Part shown: positions 58,463 through 64,000 of the stretch, in pieces
How positions within the stretch are numbered: the first letter of the stretch is position 1
How the letters are laid out: each line of letters starts with the position of its first letter
Source: an uncultured Elioraea sp.
GTDB taxonomy: Bacteria > Pseudomonadota > Alphaproteobacteria > Acetobacterales > Acetobacteraceae
Direction: 5' to 3'
DNA length: 64,000 bases
NCBI GenBank assembly: GCA_937928775.1
Contig: CALFVI010000038.1
Location: forward strand, 1-64,000
The notes under the pieces: generated by a model
The model's input: the letters and a program-made list of their open reading frames with translations, nothing else
Told to the model about the DNA's origin: nothing
Databases searched by the model: none
Position numbers and translations under genes: made by a program

Positions 58463-59030
58463 AAAGCGTCGCCACACGGTTTCGGAATACCTCGCACTCC
58501 GCGCGCGTGCGCCGATCCATGCGCGTCAGCGACAGCCAATCCAGCGTGCAGCCGCGTGCGCAGAGGCGTCGGATGCCGCGCCCGATCACCTTGCGATCTG
58601 GGTTGCCGATGGCAAACAGCAGCCAGCGCGGGCTGCCATAAGTCGTCACCACCGCGAGCCGGCGGATGTTGGAAAGTCCGGCCCTGATGGCGCCGGGGCC
58701 CAGAGTGAACGCCACACCCGGCACCCAGACGCGGTCAAACCAGCCTTTCAGCATCGCGGGCATGCCGTACCACCAGGTGGGGTAGACGAGTACCAGCGCC
58801 TCCGCTGCGCGCAATCGGGCAACGTGGTCCTCGATGCCGCTGAGATTGTCGCCCTCGGTGTGGTAGCGGCCTCGCTCCTCGGCGGAGAGCACGGGGTTGA
58901 ACCCCTCGGCATGGAGATCGAGCAGATCCACCGCATGGCCCCGCCCCTGCAGACTGCTCACCACGGCGTCGCGCAAGGCGGCGCAGAAACTGTCCATGCG
59001 CGGATGACAGTAGACGACCAAAACGCGCAT
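58449..59030 (-). CDS. flavodoxin-fold NAD(P)H oxidoreductase (NQO1/MdaB-like), copy 1
   Basis: This 193-residue flavoprotein has the fold of NAD(P)H quinone reductases. It starts MRVLVVYCHPRMDSFCAAL, with the FMN/FAD phosphate loop at residues 8-18, and has VLVYPTWWYGMPAMLKGWFDRV near 79-100. Members reduce quinones, nitro or azo compounds by two electrons. It is convergent with the deaminase-like gene and divergent from the cupin gene, sharing a promoter region of about 40 bases. It is clearly similar to the enzyme at 59512-60099, though distant enough for different substrates. Confidence 0.88.
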   Translation of the reverse strand: MRVLVVYCHPRMDSFCAALRDAVVSSLQGRGHAVDLLDLHAEGFNPVLSAEERGRYHTEGDNLSGIEDHVARLRAAEALVLVYPTWWYGMPAMLKGWFDRVWVPGVAFTLGPGAIRAGLSNIRRLAVVTTYGSPRWLLFAIGNPDRKVIGRGIRRLCARGCTLDWLSLTRMDRRTRAECEVFRNRVATLFSHW

Positions 59031-59071
59031 CGTTCCTTCCCGAAACCCAACCCTGCAGCGGAGATGCAGCG

Positions 59072-59512
59072 ATGATGCCAGCCCCCGCCATCGCCAAGAG
59101 CCCCGACACCTACCGCGCCTTCAAGATCAAGCCCCAGGACACGAACTGGTTCATTCCGCTGCTCGACCCGGTGGCGGATGGCGTCTCCTTCACCTGGGTG
59201 GTGGAGGTGTTCGAGCCGGGCGGCGCCACACCACCCAACACGCATGAGGCCGCGGAGGAAGCATTCATGGTGCTGCGCGGGCGCGGCGTGGCGCACGTTG
59301 CGGGCCAGGCGATTCCCCTCTCGCCGGGGGCTTGCTTCGTCGTCCGCGCCGGCGAGGAGCACATCGTCGAGAACCCTGGCCCCGATCGGCTTTATTGTCT
59401 TACCGTCATGACCCCCGATGAGGGCTTCGCCGCGCTCATCCGCAACGGCACGCCCTGGCCGATGGACGAAGAGGATCAGGCTGTGGTCAGAGGCCTCGCG
59501 GCACGAGGCTGA
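59072..59512 (+). CDS. cupin-domain protein
   Basis: This 146-residue single-domain cupin has the two metal-binding motifs. The first is present as PNTHEAAEEAFMVLRGRG near residues 53-70, and the second as PGACFVVRAGEEHIVENPG near 85-103. His and Glu ligands of both motifs are in place, so it probably binds a metal. Its stop shares a base with the ATG of the next gene (TGATG), so the two are co-translated. Cupins next to flavin reductases often take part in breakdown of aromatic or N-heterocyclic compounds, but the reaction here is unknown. Confidence 0.87.
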   Translation: MMPAPAIAKSPDTYRAFKIKPQDTNWFIPLLDPVADGVSFTWVVEVFEPGGATPPNTHEAAEEAFMVLRGRGVAHVAGQAIPLSPGACFVVRAGEEHIVENPGPDRLYCLTVMTPDEGFAALIRNGTPWPMDEEDQAVVRGLAARG

Positions 59513-60099
59513 TGCGCGTTCTCTTCATCACCGCCCACCCGGTCGAGACCTCGTTCAACGCCGCGGTGCACGCTGCTGCGAGGCGTGCCTTGCGCGAGGC
59601 GGGCCACGAGGTCGATCACTGCGACCTCTACGCCGAAGGTTTCGACCCCGTGCTCTCGCGCGAGGCGAGGCTCGTCTACCACGACCCCGCGCGCAATCGG
59701 GCCGGCGTGGAAGGCTACGTGGCGCGGCTGCAGGCTGCCGAGGCGCTGGTCCTGGGCTTTCCCGTCTGGTGCTTCAACCTGCCTGCCATCCTCAAGGGGT
59801 GGTTTGACCGGCTGATCCTGCCCGGGGTGGCGTTCGAGCTCGAAGGCGGGAAAGTGACGCCCACCTTGCGCCACATCAGGGCGGTCGCCGGCATTGCCAC
59901 CTACGGGCGGCCGCGCTACATGGCCTGGTGGATCGGCGACCCTCCCAGGCGGATCGTGACCCGCTACCTGCGCTGGTTCGTCCGCCCCGGCGCGCCCATC
60001 ACCTATCTCGCCCAGTACCACATGAACGTCTCGACAGAAGCCACGCGGGCGCGTTTCATCGCGCGAGTCGAACGCGTCATGCGAAGGTTCGGGACATGA
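59512..60099 (+). CDS. flavodoxin-fold NAD(P)H oxidoreductase (NQO1/MdaB-like), copy 2
   Basis: This 195-residue protein starts MRVLFITAHPVETSFNAAV and has VLGFPVWCFNLPAILKGWFDRL near 80-101, the same pattern as the enzyme at 58449-59030. It binds FAD or FMN and uses NAD(P)H to reduce quinones or nitro groups. It starts at the cupin stop and overlaps the small gene that follows by 4 bases. Two such reductases flanking a cupin in opposite directions is unusual and suggests the set acts on one class of compound. Confidence 0.88.
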   Translation: MRVLFITAHPVETSFNAAVHAAARRALREAGHEVDHCDLYAEGFDPVLSREARLVYHDPARNRAGVEGYVARLQAAEALVLGFPVWCFNLPAILKGWFDRLILPGVAFELEGGKVTPTLRHIRAVAGIATYGRPRYMAWWIGDPPRRIVTRYLRWFVRPGAPITYLAQYHMNVSTEATRARFIARVERVMRRFGT

Positions 60100-60284
60100 C
60101 AAGGCCCAATCCGACGTTCAGCGACGCCGCTTTGGCCAAAGCCGCCGCTCGCCGCGCCCGCGAGGCGGCTGCCTTGCGCGAGAATTTGCGCAAACGCAAG
60201 GCTCAGGCACGAGCGCGCCAGGAACAGCCCCCCTCCACCGCCGCTGCGCAGCCGCGACGCGGCGACCAACCGGCCGAGGCTTGA
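60096..60284 (+). CDS. small charged helical protein upstream of dcd-murA
   Basis: This 62-residue protein begins MTRPNPTFSDAALAKAAARR and is almost wholly helix-forming Ala, Arg, Lys and Glu, including REAAALRENLRKRKAQARAR. It has no signal peptide, Cys or membrane helix. ATG 60096 overlaps the stop of the reductase gene by 4 bases. Short proteins with a LRENLxRRKAQ core seem common near murA in related bacteria, from memory, which argues that it is real. It may bind nucleic acid or a partner protein through its basic helix. Function unknown. Confidence 0.7.
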   Translation: MTRPNPTFSDAALAKAAARRAREAAALRENLRKRKAQARARQEQPPSTAAAQPRRGDQPAEA

Positions 60285-60339
60285 CTGAGAAGCCCGGGCG
60301 TGGCCCGTCCCGCCACCGCCCGCGCGGGAGTCTTTGCAA

Positions 60340-60894
60340 ATGCCTCTGATGCCAGACACCTGGATTCGCACCATGGCGCTCGAACACCGCATGATCGAGC
60401 CCTTCGTCGAGAAGCAGACGCGCGACGGTGTGATTTCCTACGGCCTCTCGTCCTACGGCTACGACGCACGGGTCGGCCACGTGTTCAAGATTTTCACCAA
60501 TGTCGATGCGGCGGTGGTCGACCCGAAAGCCTTCAATCCGGCCTCCTTTGTCGACCGCGCGACGGATGTCTGCATCATCCCGCCCAACTCCTTCGCTCTT
60601 GCACATACCGTCGAGTATTTCCGCATCCCACGTGAAGTCCTCGTCATTTGTCTTGGCAAGTCGACCTACGCGCGCTGCGGGATCATCGTGAACGTGACAC
60701 CGCTGGAACCAGAATGGGAGGGGCAGGTCACGATCGAGATCAGCAACACCACGCCCTTGCCCGCCCGCATTTACGCCGGCGAGGGGATCTGCCAGTTCCT
60801 GTTCCTCAAGGGCGAATCGCCGTGCGAAACCTCCTATGCCGATCGGGCAGGGAAATACATGCGCCAGCGCGGCGTGGCCCTGCCGCGGTTGTGA
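60340..60894 (+). CDS. dcd: dCTP deaminase
   Basis: Dcd converts dCTP to dUTP, the main source of thymidine nucleotides in many bacteria. The 184-residue protein has the typical start [19 protein letters not shown], then [15 protein letters not shown] near 33-47, and the nucleotide site [21 protein letters not shown] near 108-128, with the catalytic Glu in [12 protein letters not shown] near 131-142. [12 protein letters not shown] follows near 148. ATG 60340 has GGGAG nine bases upstream. Nothing suggests the bifunctional dCTP deaminase/dUTPase. murA follows after 48 bases. Confidence 0.95.
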   Translation: MPLMPDTWIRTMALEHRMIEPFVEKQTRDGVISYGLSSYGYDARVGHVFKIFTNVDAAVVDPKAFNPASFVDRATDVCIIPPNSFALAHTVEYFRIPREVLVICLGKSTYARCGIIVNVTPLEPEWEGQVTIEISNTTPLPARIYAGEGICQFLFLKGESPCETSYADRAGKYMRQRGVALPRL

Positions 60895-60942
60895 GGCGAC
60901 GGCACACGCAGAAGGCGAGACCGAGGAGGGCGACACGGCGCG

Positions 60943-62205
60943 ATGGACCGGATCAGGATCCGCGGCGGAATCCCGCTGGCCGGCACGATTACGATCGGGG
61001 GCGCAAAGAATGCCGCCCTGCCTCTGATGGCCGCTGGCCTGCTGACGGAGGAGCGTCTTGTGCTCCACAACGTGCCGCGGCTTGCCGACATCGACACGAT
61101 GGCGCACCTTCTCGCTACGCTCGGGGTGAGCGTGGAGCGGTGCGACAATGATGGCCGCCAGCTGGCCATCGGCGGCACCATCACCTGCACCGAGGCGCCC
61201 TACGACATTGTGCGCAAAATGCGCGCTTCGGTGCTCGTCCTCGGCCCTCTGGTGGCGCGCTGCGGCGAAGCGCGGGTCAGCCTGCCTGGCGGTTGCGCGA
61301 TCGGCACCCGGCCGATCGATCTGCACCTGAAGGGGCTCGAGCAGATGGGGGCGCACATCGTGCTCGAGGGCGGCTATGTCCATGCGCGTGCGCCAAAAGG
61401 GTTGAAGGGTGGGCGAATCGTCTTCCCCTTCGTCTCGGTGGGGGCAACCGAGAACTTGCTGATGGCGGCCACCCTGGCCGACGGCGAGACCGTGCTCGCC
61501 AACGCTGCGCGCGAACCCGAGATCGAGGATCTCGCCCGCGCGCTCGTCGCCATGGGAGCGCGGATCGACGGCATCGGCACCGACCGACTGATCATCCAGG
61601 GCGTCGCCCGCCTCCATGGCGCGACCCACAGCATCATTCCCGACCGTATCGAGACCGGAACCTATGCCTGTGCCGCCGCCATAACAGGTGGCGAGGTGGT
61701 GCTCGCCAACGCCCAGCTCGATCATCTCGGCGCGGTGGTGCGCATCCTTCGCGAGGCGGGGGTGGAGATCAGCGAGGTGGAGGGTGGGCTGTCCGTCAAA
61801 CGGCTGAACGGCCTGCATGGGGTGGATGTGATGACCGAGCCCTATCCAGGATTTCCCACTGACATGCAGGCGCAGTTCATGGCTCTGATGTGCGTTGCCG
61901 AAGGGGCGGCAATGGTGACCGAGACAATCTTTGAAAACCGCTTCATGCACGTTCCCGAACTGAACCGCATGGGGGCGCGGATCAACGTGCACGGCGCCTC
62001 GGCCATCATCCGCGGCGTGCCGTCCATGTCGGGCGCGCCGGTGATGGCGACCGACCTGCGCGCCTCGGTAAGCCTCGTCCTCGCCGGCCTCGCCGCGCGC
62101 GGTGAGACGATCGTCAACCGGGTCTATCATCTCGACCGCGGCTACGAGCGGATCGAGCAGAAGCTCGCTGCCTGCGGGGCGCAAATCGAGCGCATCCCCG
62201 GTTGA
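60943..62205 (+). CDS. murA: UDP-N-acetylglucosamine 1-carboxyvinyltransferase
   Basis: MurA adds enolpyruvate to UDP-GlcNAc, the first committed step of peptidoglycan synthesis, and is the fosfomycin target. The 420-residue protein starts [31 protein letters not shown]. The active-site loop is [20 protein letters not shown], with the catalytic Cys at residue 117, so it should be fosfomycin-sensitive. [16 protein letters not shown] near 303-318 and [16 protein letters not shown] near 344-359 are also typical. It is followed by a gap of about 550 bases before hisG, where murA and the his genes usually lie closer. Confidence 0.97.
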   Translation: MDRIRIRGGIPLAGTITIGGAKNAALPLMAAGLLTEERLVLHNVPRLADIDTMAHLLATLGVSVERCDNDGRQLAIGGTITCTEAPYDIVRKMRASVLVLGPLVARCGEARVSLPGGCAIGTRPIDLHLKGLEQMGAHIVLEGGYVHARAPKGLKGGRIVFPFVSVGATENLLMAATLADGETVLANAAREPEIEDLARALVAMGARIDGIGTDRLIIQGVARLHGATHSIIPDRIETGTYACAAAITGGEVVLANAQLDHLGAVVRILREAGVEISEVEGGLSVKRLNGLHGVDVMTEPYPGFPTDMQAQFMALMCVAEGAAMVTETIFENRFMHVPELNRMGARINVHGASAIIRGVPSMSGAPVMATDLRASVSLVLAGLAARGETIVNRVYHLDRGYERIEQKLAACGAQIERIPG

Positions 62206-62758
62206 GCGCGCGCTCGCGCGGCGCGCCCGGGAGGCGCCATGGATGCAGGAGCTGGTCACACAGCACCGCGACCTAAGGGGTGGTGTCCCGCAAGGCCAAG
62301 CTCTGTTCCCACCCGTCTTGCTCCACGTACCGAAGCCCGCACTGGGGGTGATCAGGCTTGGCGCGCTCTCCCCTCTCAGACGCTCGGCAAACGGCCTTCG
62401 TCCTCCGTGCCCATGCGGCTGCCGTGCTCCTCCTTTCGCTGGCCGAGGGTTTGAGACTTCCTTAAGACTTGGTCCGAAGCAAAGGTTTCACGCCGGCCTA
62501 GGCTCAGGTTACTTCGGCTAAAATGCTGTAGGTGCGACGTGACGTGATGTTCTGGACGCGTTCCTCGCGGGCTCAGCGTGACTACTGTAGGCGGACACGG
62601 CAGCATGAGAGGACCCGCTTGATCGGACGGGCGGCAGTTGAGCAACCGTCTGCCCCTCTGCTGTGCGACAATACGGGCCGACCCCGTCGCCACGGGCATC
62701 GCACCGTCGCGCTGACGGGGCTGGCCGCCCTGCCGTCAGTGATGCTAGGCGAACCGGT
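62206..62758. other. intergenic stretch without a recognised gene
   Basis: This gap between murA and hisG holds no gene I recognise on either strand. It is somewhat less GC-rich in its middle part. A perfect 12-base palindrome, GAGCGCGCGCTC, lies at the murA end (62204-62215), but no T-run follows. A TAAAAT word at 62519-62524 could be a -10 element for hisG, though no good -35 box is placed 17 bases before it. Confidence 0.45.
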
Positions 62759-63457
62759 GTGAACCTGCCGCTCTCCTCCGCCGCCCTGGCTCGGCCGTTG
62801 GCGCGCGATGAAACCGTCGTGCTGGCTTTGCCGAAAGGGCGGATCTTGACTGATCTCGCTCCCCTCCTTGCCCGGGCGGGGATCGAACCGGCGCCCGACT
62901 ACATCGACGAGGACAGCCGCCGCCTGCGCTTTCCCACCAACGACCCCGCTCTCGACGTGGTGCGCGTCCGCCCCTTCGATGTCGCCACTTTCGTTGCTTT
63001 CGGCGCCGCGGCCATCGGTGTCGTGGGCTCGGACGTGCTGATGGAGTTCGATTATCCGGAACTCTACGCGCCGCTCGACCTCGGCATCGCGCGCTGCCGC
63101 CTCTCCATCGCCGCCCCCCGCGATGGCATCAGCGACGACCCATTTCGCTGGAGCCACGTGCGCATTGCGAGCAAGTATCCCAACATCGCGCGCAGGCATT
63201 TTGCAGCCCGCGGTGTGCAGGCTGAGGTGATCGAACTCTCGGGGGCGATGGAGCTCGCCCCCTCGCTCGGGCTCTCACGCCTGATCCTCGATCTCGTGCA
63301 AACCGGCTCCACCCTAAGGGCGAATGGTCTTGTTGAGATTGAGCGTGTCGCCGACGTTTCTGCCCGGCTCATCGTCAACCGCACCGCTCTGAAGACAAGG
63401 CCAGAGGTCATCGGCGCCTGGATCGCGCGCTTCCGCGCCGCACTCGCCTGCCGATGA
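62759..63457 (+). CDS. hisG: ATP phosphoribosyltransferase, short form
   Basis: HisG joins ATP and PRPP in the first step of histidine synthesis. The 232-residue protein starts near VVLALPKGRILTDLAPLLARAG and has the PRPP-binding LSRLILDLVQTGSTLRANGL near residues 178-197. It lacks the C-terminal regulatory domain of about 80 residues, so it is the short HisG(S) type, which needs the separate subunit HisZ for activity and feedback control; hisZ is not in this window. The start is GTG 62759; an ATG just upstream is in another frame that ends at once. It overlaps hisD by 4 bases. Confidence 0.93.
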   Translation: MNLPLSSAALARPLARDETVVLALPKGRILTDLAPLLARAGIEPAPDYIDEDSRRLRFPTNDPALDVVRVRPFDVATFVAFGAAAIGVVGSDVLMEFDYPELYAPLDLGIARCRLSIAAPRDGISDDPFRWSHVRIASKYPNIARRHFAARGVQAEVIELSGAMELAPSLGLSRLILDLVQTGSTLRANGLVEIERVADVSARLIVNRTALKTRPEVIGAWIARFRAALACR

Positions 63458-64000
63458 AGTCCCCCCGGCGCCTGGCGACGGCTGACCCCGGCTTCGACAC
63501 CGCCTTCGCCGCCCTGCTCGCCGACCGTGACGAGCCGGTGCCCGGCGTGGCGCAAGCGGTGCGCGCCATTATCGCTGCCGTGCGAGCGGAGGGAGATGCG
63601 GCACTCATCCGCTACACGCAACAGTTCGATCGCGTCTCGATCACGCCCGATCGTCTTGCGCTGAGCGAGGCAGAGATCGCAGACGCCGTCGCCGCGGTGC
63701 CGGCTGATCTTGCCGCCGCGATCGACCTCGCTGCCAGCCGCATCGAGGCCTTCCATCGTGCCCAGATGCCGTCGGATCTCGCTACGCGCGACGGCGCCGG
63801 CGTGCATCTCGGGATGCGCTGGCGTCCGCTCGACTCCGTCGGGCTCTATGTTCCGGGGGGCAAGGCAGCCTACCCCTCTTCCGTACTGATGAATGCGATT
63901 CCAGCGCGGGTAGCGGGGGTGGCACGGATCGCGATGTGCGTGCCATGCCCGGGCGGCGTGGTCAACGCCGCTGTCATCGCTGCGGCGCAGCGGGCTGGTG
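63454..64000 (+). CDS. hisD: histidinol dehydrogenase, 5' part
   Basis: HisD catalyses the last two steps of histidine synthesis, histidinol to histidine, with zinc and NAD. Only the first 182 residues are in the window. They begin MKSPRRLATADPGFDTAFAALL and include VRAEGDAALIRYTQQFDRV near 43-61 and the NAD-region motif LDSVGLYVPGGKAAYPSSVLMN near 125-146. ATG 63454 overlaps the hisG stop by 4 bases. The frame is open at base 64000, so the gene continues beyond the window. Confidence 0.95.
   Translation, partial: MKSPRRLATADPGFDTAFAALLADRDEPVPGVAQAVRAIIAAVRAEGDAALIRYTQQFDRVSITPDRLALSEAEIADAVAAVPADLAAAIDLAASRIEAFHRAQMPSDLATRDGAGVHLGMRWRPLDSVGLYVPGGKAAYPSSVLMNAIPARVAGVARIAMCVPCPGGVVNAAVIAAAQRAG

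Noticed and set aside
62204-62215. Palindrome GAGCGCGCGCTC as a murA terminator
   Set aside because: It is too short of loop, has no following T-run, and GC palindromes are frequent in this genome.

Overview
The window is uniformly GC-rich and carries the gene set and order of an alphaproteobacterium: mreBCD-mrdA-rodA, recA next to alaS, murA followed by hisG-hisD, a class A small heat-shock protein, and type II (form II) molybdenum hydroxylase genes. The many tricarboxylate (Tct) and peptide transporter genes, together with this order, suggest the Acetobacteraceae or a close relative. That placement is an inference from gene content; no 16S gene is present.

Layout. Bases 1-960 hold a broken IS5-type transposase and a tRNA-Lys. 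Bases 1.1-6.7 kb are the cell-shape operon rodA, mrdA, mreD, mreC, mreB, read leftwards. Bases 6.9-12.7 kb hold a glycine-zipper lipoprotein, leuA with a possible leucine leader peptide, a 2-hydroxyacid dehydrogenase, a patatin and a GntP permease. Bases 12.7-18.7 kb hold tctA-tctB with a truncated tctC, a glycosyltransferase, agmatinase, the fused remains of an amino-acid ABC transporter, and cutA. Bases 18.7-24.5 kb hold alaS, a frameshifted cytidine-deaminase-like gene, recA, a possible small RNA with a strong terminator, and glycerol dehydrogenase. Bases 24.6-33.3 kb are small metabolic genes (HpxZ-like, DadA-like oxidase, broken radical SAM gene, racemase, TctC receptor, CitE-like lyase, MaoC hydratase, xanthine phosphoribosyltransferase, Kef-type antiporter, hsp20 with a ROSE-like RNA thermometer, rpmE), and pfkA follows at 33.5-34.6 kb.

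From 50.6 kb down to 34.6 kb runs one long leftward array: SDR, 3-hydroxyisobutyrate dehydrogenase-like, aldehyde dehydrogenase (with an in-frame stop), three related peptide-type binding proteins (one broken), dppBCDF-like transporter genes, and coxS-coxL-coxM-like molybdenum hydroxylase genes. Together they read as uptake plus oxidation of an unknown organic compound. Bases 50.7-54 kb hold a phosphoesterase, GtrA, a polyprenyl-type glycosyltransferase and galE. Bases 54.4-60.3 kb hold an NMT1-type ABC transporter joined to a cytosine-deaminase-like hydrolase, then a cupin flanked by two flavodoxin-fold reductases. Bases 60.3-64 kb are housekeeping genes: dcd, murA, hisG and the start of hisD.

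A striking feature is gene decay: seven broken genes lie in 64 kb (IS5 transposase, tctC, the amino-acid ABC transporter, the deaminase-like gene, the radical SAM gene, one binding protein, the aldehyde dehydrogenase). I saw no CRISPR array, prophage or obvious defence system. The most interesting non-coding signals are the ROSE-like thermometer before hsp20, the leucine leader before leuA, and the hairpin-rich terminated region before glycerol dehydrogenase.
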